Positions 8,246-17,645 of a stretch of DNA of 44,121 bases are shown in pieces (position 1 is the stretch's first letter; every line of letters begins with the position of its first letter). A program made the translations under genes and the position numbers. The stretch is taken from NCBI GenBank assembly GCA_023131835.1, contig JAGLZA010000197.1, forward strand, positions 1 to 44,121, read 5' to 3'. Source of the stretch: Caldifarciminota bacterium. GTDB taxonomy: Bacteria > Hydrothermota > UBA3072. A model generated the notes under the pieces. The model did no database searches. It was given only the letters and a program-made list of their open reading frames with translations, and was not told where the DNA came from.

Positions 8246-9364
8246 ATGGAGGGCAAATTTTGGATTTGTTTAGGTTTGACAGCACTAATAATCAGTATGT
8301 GTAACTGTAGAAAAGGACCAACCACAGTGAGTATCCAGAAAGAATCTTTTGGGCAAACCACAAGCGGTAAGCAAATTGATTTGTACACTCTAACCAATGC
8401 CAATGGTCTCAAAGTTAGGATTATAAACTATGGAGCCACTCTTGTTTCTCTGGAGGTTCCAGACCGAAATGGAAAACTTGCCGATGTTACACTCGGTTAC
8501 GATTCCCTGGAGGGATATATCAAAGATGCTTCTTATTTAGGTACGACTGTTGGTAGATACGCCAATCGTATTGCCAGGGGTAAGTTTACGATAAAGGGTG
8601 TCGATTATCAGCTTGCAACTAACAATGGAGAAAATCACTTGCACGGCGGAAAAAAAGGATTTAATAAAAGGATCTGGAACGCAGAGAAAGTGAAAACGGT
8701 AGAGGGACCAGGGGTGAAGTTATCTTATCTAAGCAAAGACGGCGAAGAGGCATATCCGGGAAATCTCACATGCACTGTCACATATACCCTGACAAATGAT
8801 AATGAATTAAAGATCAGTTATGAGGCCGAAACCGACAAAGCCACCCCGATAAATCTGAGCCATCATAGCTATTTTAATCTTGCAGGTCAGGGCAATGGTG
8901 ATATTTTAGGTCATAAACTTATGCTAAATGCCAATAAGTATACCCCGGTCGATGAAGATTTAATACCCACAGGTGAAATTAAGAATGTAAAAGGAACCCC
9001 ATTAGACTTTACCCAAGCCGAACTCATAGGTTCTCGGATTGACCAGGTTCCTGGTGGTTATGATAATAATTTTGTGCTCAACAGTGGTGGGGATTCACTG
9101 GCTCTGGCTGCAAGAGTGTATGAACCTAACAGTGGGCGGGTGATGGAAATCTACACCACTGAACCTGGTATGCAATTCTATACCGGAAACTTTCTGGAAG
9201 GAATAAAAGGTAAATCCGGTAAGGTATATGATAAACAGTATGGATTCTGCCTGGAGACGCAACACTTCCCGGATTCACCAAATAAACCCAACTTCCCGTC
9301 GACAATTCTCAATCCTGGGGAGAAATACACACAGACTACTATACATAAATTTTATACCAGGTGA
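8246..9364 (+). CDS. galM: Secreted aldose 1-epimerase (galactose mutarotase)
   Basis: Interconverts alpha and beta anomers of galactose or glucose. The 372 residues comprise a hydrophobic N-terminal segment (about residues 5-20) followed by Cys residues and then a full GalM domain; the mature enzyme is likely exported, possibly as a lipoprotein, although the lipobox is poor. Family catalytic residues are visible: His in ENHLHGG, His in INLSHHSYFNLAG, and the C-terminal Glu in GFCLETQHFPD. AAGGAGG lies 5 bases before the ATG. It is on the same strand as galT-galK but separated by the mobile element, so it is probably transcribed separately. An exported mutarotase fits beside secreted alpha-galactosidases that release alpha-galactose. 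Confidence 0.92.
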   Translation: MEGKFWICLGLTALIISMCNCRKGPTTVSIQKESFGQTTSGKQIDLYTLTNANGLKVRIINYGATLVSLEVPDRNGKLADVTLGYDSLEGYIKDASYLGTTVGRYANRIARGKFTIKGVDYQLATNNGENHLHGGKKGFNKRIWNAEKVKTVEGPGVKLSYLSKDGEEAYPGNLTCTVTYTLTNDNELKISYEAETDKATPINLSHHSYFNLAGQGNGDILGHKLMLNANKYTPVDEDLIPTGEIKNVKGTPLDFTQAELIGSRIDQVPGGYDNNFVLNSGGDSLALAARVYEPNSGRVMEIYTTEPGMQFYTGNFLEGIKGKSGKVYDKQYGFCLETQHFPDSPNKPNFPSTILNPGEKYTQTTIHKFYTR

Positions 9365-9505
9365 CGTGCAAGCCTTAGCCCAAGTTCAATTGAGCTTTAA
9401 ATTCATGGGCGGCATTTATAGTTCTGTTACTTAAATATCTGGAGATGCTAATTAAGATTTGTTCGAACTTATAATATAACAGGGGATTATAACAATAAGT
9501 GTCAC

Positions 9506-12004
9506 CTATTTTTCAATCTTTGCATTCCCCCAATTAGCATGGTCATAATTGATCCCATCGCCTGCATCATCGACATGAAGTCTTAATTTATCGACATCAG
9601 AGATATCGATTTTAATTGGCAAAGCAGGATCAGAGAAAGTCATCACCTCACTCTCCCAGAGCAACTTGCCATCACCATAGACTTTAAATATTACTGAGCC
9701 CCTTTTGCATTTTGTGGAATATTCATCCATTCCCACCTCGGCAGTATAGGTTTTATAGTGTCCTTTCAAAGAATATTCGATATCAGACACAGCATGAGTG
9801 CCAATTCCTTTGGAATAAATTTTATCACCAATTATTAAAGGACGATTGTCAATCGCTTTATCGCTTTTAGGTGCCCCACCCCAACTAGCAATAGCATATT
9901 CTGGCTCGATATCTGATAAAAATACCTCTCCGGGATAGAGTTGACTGAGTACAATTTTTGTGGATGCTTTCTTTTTGCTTTCAGTTCCATCATACCAAAC
10001 AGCTGCAATCTCTATCAGATCTTTTTCAGATAGATCAAGATTTCTTAAAATAACATGGCTGACTGGCGTCATTCCCACCAATTTTTTATCATAATAAACA
10101 TGATAGCCAGCAGTCAATGAATAATTAGGCTGCCATGATAATTTCAAACCACTAAAGCCAACAGGTTCGACATTAATTTCATTGGGATTACTGATCGGAT
10201 AATTATATAAATCGGCTGACTCAAAAACAACTTTCCAGCTTATCCTTTTAGACACAGGGCTGGTAAATTGAACACTTGCCCAGCCTTGATGGTTTTTCAC
10301 CACGGTCTCCAGATTTTCAGCTTCGGCCGCTTTTACCCGATAACCTTTCCCCCCTCTGGGAAATGCAAATCGTAATTCGTAGGTATCATTTCCAATCACT
10401 TGACTTTCGCCATGATATGTATTCGTCTTTGAATCGTAACTTAATTCAATCAAATCCACCCAGCCTTGCGTTATATGTCTGTTCGTGGAGATTAATTGAG
10501 GAGATTCTCCAGCAGCAACCAATGTTAAAACCCGACAACTTGCTGGTGCAAGATTGACAAAATATCCTTTTTCCCAACAGCCTAGATATTCTCCCTCCCA
10601 GAAATCAAAAAGATGTATTTTGGCACCAGCCCCCAACCCCAAGTCTTCCCAATTGAGATAGACCATATCTGTTTTATCGGTCTTATAATTAAAACATCCA
10701 ACCACGTCATAGTTTCTGCCGAGATGGTTTATTTTTAAGTCCCATATTTTTTTATTTTTCCTGGATGGGAATAGATCCAGAGGACGGATATCCACGGCTG
10801 GATAAATCCGTTTCATGATCTCTACCCGATTTTGCGAAAGATCCGTCAACCGATCGCTCGCCATTAATACCTGTCCAGTAAGTCCCTGTAATGTCGCCCA
10901 GGCTCGAGCCATATCCAGGGTTAAGGGGTGGCGCAGACACATCACATCAGGATCGCAATACCAGGCAATATTGTGCAGATAATAATAGTGCATGGTAGCC
11001 TCAAGCGCAGTCATGAAACCACCATCCCAGGATAACACAATATCCCCGCCAGTACGAGAACCATCCATAATTCCTATACCGTCAAGTGGAATGCCCCAGC
11101 AGCCCAATAAATAGCGATCTGGCCCGATTGTCTCTCGAATAATATTCAAAGTGTGACGATATGACTCTATAGGATCGAGATTGGGGATCTTCATGAAGGA
11201 TTGCTTATCTTTGTACTCATTGATAACAATGGGCTGACCATCAATTTTAAAATAAACGTAACCCCATTCATCAGCCAATGTGCTAAACAGATTCTGAAAA
11301 TATTCATCGGCATGCGGCGCCGTAGGATCTAATAGATATGTACCTTCCCAGGTACTGGAAGCAGAACTACCATCTTTTTTCAATAAAAATGTATTCCACT
11401 TATTCACTACTTTTTTATTGCTTTGACCGTGAGGCGCTAACCATATCCCCGGCAATAGACCCAACTGGCTGATGTATGCTGCCAATTCCTCCATTCCCCC
11501 AGAGAAACGTTTATCAATGGTTGTCCAGTCTCGATTTTCTCCAAGACCGTGTCCGCTCCCCTGCCAGCCGTCATCGATCTGACAGTAGAGGGCGCCGTAT
11601 TCTTTCAAATTTTCAGCCATCCATTCAGCATTTTTCTTGATCTCATCCGCAGGAATTTCTTGATAATAGTAATACCAGGAACACCATCCTGATGGCGGCA
11701 ACGGGAAATGGGTCTTATCAATCGGTCTAAAATATTTTATGTTCAGAGTGTCTTTATAGTAGTTTTTTATTTGTGTGTCATCTCTCAGTATAACTAAATC
11801 TTGTTGCGGATCAAAAGTACCCTGAGATAATTGGGTTTGTACATTTCCGAGAGTCATAATAAATAGTTCAGGATTTGTGCCATTTTTGATGCGACAGGGG
11901 ATTCGGTAGGAATAGGTAGTTCTATCCTTGGAAAAAGCCAACAAATAAAAGGGCAATGATGTCAACAGACAACTGATAGCCAGTTTGAAAAATATCTTAA
12001 CCAT
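9506..12004 (-). CDS. Secreted GH36-type alpha-galactosidase-like enzyme with NPCBM domain
   Basis: An 832-residue secreted glycosidase. The signal peptide begins MVKIFFKLAISCLL. The catalytic barrel carries motifs of the GH36 alpha-galactosidase/raffinose-synthase (Sip1-like) group: GWCSW (about residue 105), a DDGWQGSG strand, YFKIDGQP (about 250, likely nucleophile Asp) and MDGSRTGGD (about 318, likely acid/base Asp). A fibronectin-III-like stretch follows (about 610-690). The last about 140 residues are an NPCBM carbohydrate-binding module (KGIGTHAVSDIEYSL; VDDAGDGINYDHANWGNA). Start: the ATG at 12016 is rejected because GGAGG (12010-12014) overlaps its codons and lies 5 bases before ATG 12004. 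It probably removes alpha-linked galactose outside the cytoplasm for the adjacent gal genes; exact substrate unknown. Confidence 0.85.
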   Translation of the reverse strand: MVKIFFKLAISCLLTSLPFYLLAFSKDRTTYSYRIPCRIKNGTNPELFIMTLGNVQTQLSQGTFDPQQDLVILRDDTQIKNYYKDTLNIKYFRPIDKTHFPLPPSGWCSWYYYYQEIPADEIKKNAEWMAENLKEYGALYCQIDDGWQGSGHGLGENRDWTTIDKRFSGGMEELAAYISQLGLLPGIWLAPHGQSNKKVVNKWNTFLLKKDGSSASSTWEGTYLLDPTAPHADEYFQNLFSTLADEWGYVYFKIDGQPIVINEYKDKQSFMKIPNLDPIESYRHTLNIIRETIGPDRYLLGCWGIPLDGIGIMDGSRTGGDIVLSWDGGFMTALEATMHYYYLHNIAWYCDPDVMCLRHPLTLDMARAWATLQGLTGQVLMASDRLTDLSQNRVEIMKRIYPAVDIRPLDLFPSRKNKKIWDLKINHLGRNYDVVGCFNYKTDKTDMVYLNWEDLGLGAGAKIHLFDFWEGEYLGCWEKGYFVNLAPASCRVLTLVAAGESPQLISTNRHITQGWVDLIELSYDSKTNTYHGESQVIGNDTYELRFAFPRGGKGYRVKAAEAENLETVVKNHQGWASVQFTSPVSKRISWKVVFESADLYNYPISNPNEINVEPVGFSGLKLSWQPNYSLTAGYHVYYDKKLVGMTPVSHVILRNLDLSEKDLIEIAAVWYDGTESKKKASTKIVLSQLYPGEVFLSDIEPEYAIASWGGAPKSDKAIDNRPLIIGDKIYSKGIGTHAVSDIEYSLKGHYKTYTAEVGMDEYSTKCKRGSVIFKVYGDGKLLWESEVMTFSDPALPIKIDISDVDKLRLHVDDAGDGINYDHANWGNAKIEK

Positions 12005-12141
12005 GAAAACCTCCATAATAATATTACCACCTAAATTGAGCGATTTTTCCTTATTTTGATAATCATACTAATTTTTTCGCTTACGTCAATCCCTCGAACG
12101 CCAATTCTGGAAATATCAGTGGGAAAAGTAGTAGAATTCTC

Positions 12142-14205
12142 CTAATCATGGTTTGCCCCGCTATGACATTGGCCATGATATAATAAAAGCAGATGTGCCG
12201 CGGACCAGCTGAAGTGCCTGGCATTTAGCCCTTTCCCATTCAAGGGATTATAATTTTCATAAATTGGCTCACCACTTTGTTTTAATCCTTCAAGACGATC
12301 GAAAAGTTGCCGGATAAACCTGTTAGCATCTTCCATATATCCATAATGTTCAAGACCTTTAATGGCAAAGTAGGCCTGATCCAGCCAGACGGGTCCCCGC
12401 CAGTAACCATCATAAGTGGGGATAAATTCCGGATGAACTTTGGCCATGGTTGGGAAGGGAATATATGTGGCAAATTTCGTTGGATCCAACATAACCTGCT
12501 TTACTTGTCCAGCCTGTTCCGGAGTTGCCACACCAGCCCAGAGTGGTATCCAGCCTTCTGGACCCTGAATCCTACAAAAGCCCTTTCCATCCAACAAAAT
12601 ATCATAAAAATAATCTGATTTCTGATCAAACATATATTTCTGAATCATCAATTTCAAAGTCTCAGATTCCTGATTAAAAGTTATTACATCACTTTCGTTA
12701 TCCAAAGCATCAGCCATTAATGTTAGGTATTTTTTCTCAGCATATAAATAGGAGTTTAAATCAACAGATTCACGATTCACAGACCAGCTGTGCGCACCGT
12801 TTTGTAACATAACGGCATTATCAAAACGAACCGCATTATCCATGCCGCTTTCCCAGGCAGCGGCTACCAATGTGCCATCGGTTGAACCATATTCACATAA
12901 CCCATTTCGATCATGATCACGATAAGTATACCAAAATCGATGATAACGAAGGAGTTTTGGATACATTTCCTGAAGAAATGCCTTATCATTGGTTTGTTTA
13001 TAGACTAACCACACGGCCCAGGCAGCTAGGGGCGGTTTGGTATTGCGGAGATTATTATAACGTTTATCCAGTCGTATCACATCTGGGACCATACCTCTTT
13101 TATCTTGATAGTCGAACATAGCACGGATTTGATCTTTGGCTAACTCTGGTTCAAACAAGGAAAGAGCGACAGCGTGCTTCCATGAATCCCAGGCCCAGAA
13201 TCCGTGAAATCGTTGATACGAAGGATACAAACCTGCATGAATTAAATCACCTCCGGGACTCCGCCAATTAATGATTAAGGTCTCCAGGCACTTTACTGCT
13301 ATAGTCTGATATGCATCTTCAGAAGCCCACCCTTTAGCAGTCGAAAGTAATACCTTTAGATATCCGTTCCATCGATTTCCGTTTGCTGAAAAACACTCTT
13401 CCGGGTTTTTGAAAACTTTATTTATAATTTGTTCTTCAGTTGCTATCTCTGTGGAATCAAAACATACTGTTTGGATCAAATATGATTTATATGATCGACC
13501 TGGAGAGAGCTGTAATGTTCTTTTTGCCTCTATGTAATAAGCCTTCCCACCATCGGATAGAGTGGTTTTTACCACCATCTCTGGCGGTAGAGTTAACCTG
13601 ACAGTGGATTCTCCTTTTTCTAAATTTATAACTATCCCTTCTGCATTATGAATTAAAAATGCTTGCTTTAAAAAAATATTGCCTTGCCAGCCTATTCGCA
13701 ACCGAATCGGTTTCGAGGAAATATTTAAAATGTTAGTGCGGATCAGAGCTGAACGGGAAGAAATAAAATACAGGTCTATCTGAATAGAAATGCCATCTAC
13801 CTGAAACTCTTGAGTTAATAATCCGGGAAAAAAAGTAAATTTTGGATTCTGACATTGTGATAGATCAATTATCCGATCATTCTCTATATTATACAGAGTT
13901 AACTTTGTCAAACAGCGACTGAGCCAGCGATTCTGGGCTATTAAGAATGGTCCAATAAAACCGCCGAAAAATGAGGTTTGTGACCTACCAGGAAGTGCAT
14001 AACCATGCCAGGCTCCGAGATCCGAAAAACATGATACTGATAAATCACCGGGCTGACTGGGAACTCCTTGTATGTTCAGTACATCAGGAAATGCATTAAT
14101 AGTTGGTTCTGAACCAGCAGCGACATTTGGTTCAACTCGGAAAAGTGCAAAGACAAGCAGATATAAACATAATATACGTTTTGAAAGTAAGTATTCTATT
14201 TTCAT
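12142..14205 (-). CDS. Secreted GH63/trehalase-like (alpha/alpha)6-barrel glycosidase
   Basis: A 687-residue secreted enzyme with an N-terminal signal segment (about residues 10-30, LCLYLLVFALF). The N-terminal third is a beta-rich domain. From about residue 290 there is an (alpha/alpha)6 barrel of the GH63/MGH1/trehalase superfamily: GFWAWDSWKHA (about 335, the Asp corresponds to the general acid in GH63), RGPVWLDQAYFA, and PIYENYNPLNG near the C-terminus (the Glu corresponds to the base). The family includes E. coli YgjK, which acts on glucosyl-galactose bonds, but the substrate here is not determinable. GGAGG precedes ATG 14205 by 5 bases. It lies upstream of the GH36-like gene on the same strand (137-base gap), so the two may be co-transcribed. 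Confidence 0.8.
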   Translation of the reverse strand: MKIEYLLSKRILCLYLLVFALFRVEPNVAAGSEPTINAFPDVLNIQGVPSQPGDLSVSCFSDLGAWHGYALPGRSQTSFFGGFIGPFLIAQNRWLSRCLTKLTLYNIENDRIIDLSQCQNPKFTFFPGLLTQEFQVDGISIQIDLYFISSRSALIRTNILNISSKPIRLRIGWQGNIFLKQAFLIHNAEGIVINLEKGESTVRLTLPPEMVVKTTLSDGGKAYYIEAKRTLQLSPGRSYKSYLIQTVCFDSTEIATEEQIINKVFKNPEECFSANGNRWNGYLKVLLSTAKGWASEDAYQTIAVKCLETLIINWRSPGGDLIHAGLYPSYQRFHGFWAWDSWKHAVALSLFEPELAKDQIRAMFDYQDKRGMVPDVIRLDKRYNNLRNTKPPLAAWAVWLVYKQTNDKAFLQEMYPKLLRYHRFWYTYRDHDRNGLCEYGSTDGTLVAAAWESGMDNAVRFDNAVMLQNGAHSWSVNRESVDLNSYLYAEKKYLTLMADALDNESDVITFNQESETLKLMIQKYMFDQKSDYFYDILLDGKGFCRIQGPEGWIPLWAGVATPEQAGQVKQVMLDPTKFATYIPFPTMAKVHPEFIPTYDGYWRGPVWLDQAYFAIKGLEHYGYMEDANRFIRQLFDRLEGLKQSGEPIYENYNPLNGKGLNARHFSWSAAHLLLLYHGQCHSGANHD

Positions 14206-14780
14206 AGTTCCTCCGGTTATTAAATACCCAAATATTTAAACCTGATAAAAAATCACCGAATACGCTAATTTCACTAATAAACAGTATTTACATCTATATA
14301 GTATCGGTGCCTTACTTTTTTTCATTTTATCTTAATTATATAAATTGTCGTAAGTTTTTTTATAGTTGATATCACACATCTATTTTTTCTCTTCAAAACA
14401 TAAAGAAAAATGGGAATTAGGCAAGGGGTGAGGAGTGCTTGATACTGGGTTCAGAGAAAGGTTCTAAGATTGACCTCACTCCCAAAAGATAAAAAATATA
14501 GAATAATTTGGTCATATGTTATCCATGAAAGATAACTTATCATCAAATAAATTGTAAAAGGTTTTTTAAATCTAAAAAAGCACTAATCCAGAAAGTGAAG
14601 GGCAATAATTTTAAAAGGTTGCATATTTCTTATAATTTTGTAAATTATCTTATGTGGTGTTTTCATTATTTAGATTTGATAAAAATGGATAAAAAACTAA
14701 AGAACGAAGATTTGAAACAGAATAATATAATTTTAGAAAATGGACTAAGAAAGTATAAGAAAATTGATAGGTAAAAAGAA
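14206..14780. other. Gap between divergent glycosidase and histidine kinase genes
   Basis: About 575 AT-rich bases between divergently oriented genes; promoters for both directions are expected here but no clear consensus pair was found. The right end (14652-14774) is an open frame in phase with the kinase, described separately. Nothing else is recognisable. Confidence 0.6.
14685..14774 (+). pseudogene. Upstream in-frame segment of the histidine kinase, cut off by a stop codon
   Basis: A 29-codon ATG frame (extendable to ATG 14652) ends at TAA 14772-14774, only 6 bases before the kinase ATG and in exactly the same reading frame. The encoded peptide is charged and helical (LKNEDLKQNNIILENGLRKY), the usual kind of linker found just before a PAS domain. 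It could be the original kinase N-terminus severed by a nonsense change, or a translated leader. No good ribosome-binding site is seen for either start. Confidence 0.4.
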
Positions 14781-16598
14781 ATGCATGAAGAATTCTACTC
14801 CTTTTTTCAGTTTCATCCAGAACCTATTTACATATTGAATAAGGAAGGAAAGGTTATAGATATAAATTCTGAAGCTATTAAGAAATCCGGTTTTTCCAGA
14901 GATGAAATAGTTGGCATATCTATAGAAAAAATATTTTCTACTCCTAAACCTCGTAAAATTTCAACTAAAAAGTTTATAGAACTCTTTAAGAAGGAATATA
15001 ATAATGCAGAATTAAAACTGATTTGTAAGGATGGGAGTACTATAAATGTAAACTGTTCTACTACTATTCTCAAGAATAACGAAAAGGAAATAGAACAAAT
15101 TATACTAATTACTCATGATATTACGAAATTCAAGCAAATAGAGGAAGCATTAACTTTTGAAAGCAGATTGCTCCACTCTCTTTTAGAAACTATTCCAGAT
15201 TCTATCTACTTCAAGGATAGAGACAGTCATTTTATTGAGGTTAGTAAAGCAAAGGCAAATGAATTAGGTTGCATGGAGGTGGAAGTCATAGGTAAAACTG
15301 ACTTCGACTTTCATCCTGAAGAAGAGGCTATGGAAGAATTCAAAGATGAGCAAAGAATCATGGAAAAGGAAGAACCAATAATAGATAAAGAAGAAAAGGT
15401 TATAAATCCCGATGGTACAACCTGGTGGGCGTCAACAACCAAGGTACCACGTTATGATGATAATGGAAATGTGATAGGAACCCTTGGTATATCGAGGAAT
15501 ATTACTGACCGGATTCAGGCCGAGAAAAAACTTGAAGAAACAGCTAAAAAATTTCGGGCTATTGTTAACTCTATTAGTGAGGGTTTAGCTATTGTAGATA
15601 GGGATTTCATTGTTAAGGAAATAAATAAATATCTCCTGGATCTATTCGGATTGAAAAGAGACGAAGTTGTGGGAAGTAAATGTTACCAGGTATTTCACTC
15701 CTATGAAAACGTATGTGATGAGTGTCCGGCTCAATCTACATTTGAAAATGGAGAAGTTTCACACATAGAGAGATCTGAAGGGTCAAAAAAAGGAGAATTA
15801 AGGTTTTTTGATTTTTATGCTCATCCCATTCTTAATGATAAAAGAAATGTGATTCAAGCAGTAATCTCCATCAGTGATATAACTAACCGCAAGCGAACTG
15901 AAGTAGAGAAAATTTTTAATTATCAGAAGAAACTGAGGAATTTATCCCATAAGTTGATACTGGCAGAGGAACATGAAAGAAAGAGAATAGCCACTGCTCT
16001 TCATGCAGAAGTAGGTCAAAATCTTGCATTACTAAAACTAAAAATTGGAGAACTAAGAAAAAGGAAATCTCATACAGAAACGATTAAATCCCTTAAAGAA
16101 ATTTATGATCTTGTCCAACAAGCTATAATCTCAACTCGTTCACTAATGTATCAGATCAGTCCCACTATTCTTTATGAACTTGGTTTTGTTCCTGCCATTG
16201 ATTGGTTAACTGAGCGAATTCTTAAAAGAAATGGAATTTACTGTGACTTTGATGACGATGGAATGAAAAAACCACTTAATGACGATATACGAGTTTTACT
16301 CTTCCAGGCGGTACAGGAATTGCTAATTAATATTAGAAAGCATGCCCAGGCAAGAAAGGCGGTGGTTTCCATAAAAAAAGAGGATAAAAACATTTTAATT
16401 AAAGTTTCTGATGATGGCATTGCATTTGATACTTCAAAGCTGGATTCTTATATAGATGAGAATGTAGGATTTGGTCTTCTAAATATAAGAGAGAGATTGG
16501 ATATGATAGGTGGTTCTTTCGAGATTAAGTCAAAACCAGAATACGGAACCATAATAACACTCAAGGCTCCATTGGAAATATATAATAACCAAAAATGA
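14781..16598 (+). CDS. Soluble three-PAS sensor histidine kinase (HisKA_3 type)
   Basis: A 605-residue cytoplasmic kinase with no membrane helix. There are three PAS domains: about 5-118, 125-245 (with a FKDRDSHFIEVSKA strand) and 250-375. PAS 3 contains a Cys cluster (CYQVFHSYENVCDECP) that could bind a cofactor or sense redox; this is inference. The HisKA_3 phosphoacceptor helix is ERKRIATALHAEVGQ (His about residue 410). The HATPase_c domain shows QELLINIRKHA (N box), DDGIAFD (G1) and GFGLLNIRERL (G2). This is the NarX/DegS-like class that pairs with NarL-type regulators; such a gene follows 12 bases downstream. The start is uncertain: ATG 14781 has no ribosome-binding site, and the same frame continues upstream beyond a single stop. 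Confidence 0.88.
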   Translation: MHEEFYSFFQFHPEPIYILNKEGKVIDINSEAIKKSGFSRDEIVGISIEKIFSTPKPRKISTKKFIELFKKEYNNAELKLICKDGSTINVNCSTTILKNNEKEIEQIILITHDITKFKQIEEALTFESRLLHSLLETIPDSIYFKDRDSHFIEVSKAKANELGCMEVEVIGKTDFDFHPEEEAMEEFKDEQRIMEKEEPIIDKEEKVINPDGTTWWASTTKVPRYDDNGNVIGTLGISRNITDRIQAEKKLEETAKKFRAIVNSISEGLAIVDRDFIVKEINKYLLDLFGLKRDEVVGSKCYQVFHSYENVCDECPAQSTFENGEVSHIERSEGSKKGELRFFDFYAHPILNDKRNVIQAVISISDITNRKRTEVEKIFNYQKKLRNLSHKLILAEEHERKRIATALHAEVGQNLALLKLKIGELRKRKSHTETIKSLKEIYDLVQQAIISTRSLMYQISPTILYELGFVPAIDWLTERILKRNGIYCDFDDDGMKKPLNDDIRVLLFQAVQELLINIRKHAQARKAVVSIKKEDKNILIKVSDDGIAFDTSKLDSYIDENVGFGLLNIRERLDMIGGSFEIKSKPEYGTIITLKAPLEIYNNQK

Positions 16599-16610
16599 AA
16601 GGGATAACTA

Positions 16611-17264
16611 ATGAGTATTAAGATTCTCATTGCTGATGAGCATAAGATTTTCAGAGAAGGTTTGAGTACGTTAATCGAGAAAGAGATGGATATGGAAGTA
16701 GTTGGAGAAGCAGGAAATGGTAGGGAAGCGATCAAATTGGCGCAGGAACTTTCACCAGACATTATCTTAATGGATATTACTATGCCCGAGTTGAATGGAA
16801 TTGAAGCAACCAGGAAGATTATTTCAAAATATCCTGGTATAAAGGTGATTGCTCTCTCCTTTCATTCAGACAGACGATTTGTACTGGGTATGATTGATGC
16901 AGGGGCTTGTGGTTATCTACTTAAAGAATGTGCATTTGAAGAGTTAGTTCGTGCGATTCATACAGTTATTAGAAACAAAACCTATTTATCCCCTGGGATT
17001 TCCGATATCCTGGTGGAGGAATATGTAAATAAAAGTAAGAAAGAAAAACATCCTGTTTTTTCGAAATTAACCTCAAGGGAAAGGGAAATACTCCAACTTA
17101 TTGCAGAGGGTAAAGGAACTAAAGAGATTGCAAGAGAGCTATATATAAGTGTAAAGACTGTAGAAACTCATCGTAGGAATATAAAGGGGAAACTGGGAAC
17201 AAAAAGCATTGCTGAGATGACAAAATATGCCATTCGTGAAGGTATTACTTCTCTCGATCTCTAA
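16611..17264 (+). CDS. NarL/FixJ-family response regulator
   Basis: A 217-residue transcription factor. The receiver domain is at residues 1-120, with acidic residues near the N-terminus (IADEH), the phospho-acceptor Asp in ILMDITMPELNG (about residue 54) and the conserved Lys in YLLKE. The LuxR-type HTH at about 150-212 has LTSREREILQLIAEG and the recognition helix VKTVETHRRNI. It lies 12 bases after the histidine kinase and forms its cognate two-component system. Its target genes are unknown; the divergent glycosidase genes on one side and the surface-protein block on the other are plausible. Confidence 0.95.
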   Translation: MSIKILIADEHKIFREGLSTLIEKEMDMEVVGEAGNGREAIKLAQELSPDIILMDITMPELNGIEATRKIISKYPGIKVIALSFHSDRRFVLGMIDAGACGYLLKECAFEELVRAIHTVIRNKTYLSPGISDILVEEYVNKSKKEKHPVFSKLTSREREILQLIAEGKGTKEIARELYISVKTVETHRRNIKGKLGTKSIAEMTKYAIREGITSLDL

Positions 17265-17645
17265 TTCATCTGACAATATGAATTTTCTTTGCCTTATCTC
17301 TAATCTTTTACCTTATATAATTCTAATATATAACCCTATAGGAAAACAGTATTTTTACCTATTGAAATTATTTATTAAATTAACATAATAAATTTAAAAG
17401 AGAATTTCGGTATAGAGGTAAGAGTAATAAAGGAATAAAATAAGAAGGAAATTTTGTAATCAGAGGAGATTTAATATAAAGAGTTAATATTTATTATCCA
17501 GAATTTTTACATTTTAAACGTGATTAGTTTACAAGAAAATGAAAAAGTAGAAATTATTAGAGTTTTATAAGTTACTAATTATAATGGCTTATTTTAATAT
17601 TGGGGTGTTTCAGAAAATTTTAAAACTAAAAAGGAGGAGGCCTTG
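17265..17645. other. Very AT-rich gap before the surface-protein block
   Basis: About 380 bases with no open frame of note. It is strongly AT-rich (for example the TTTATTAAATTAACATAATA region near 17370) and ends in AAGGAGGAGG before the first lipoprotein gene. It probably holds the promoter of the block, but no confident -35/-10 pair was found. Confidence 0.6.

Noticed and set aside
12307-12618. Plus-strand frame of 103 codons
   Set aside because: Antisense shadow of the GH63-like gene; no ribosome-binding site or family.
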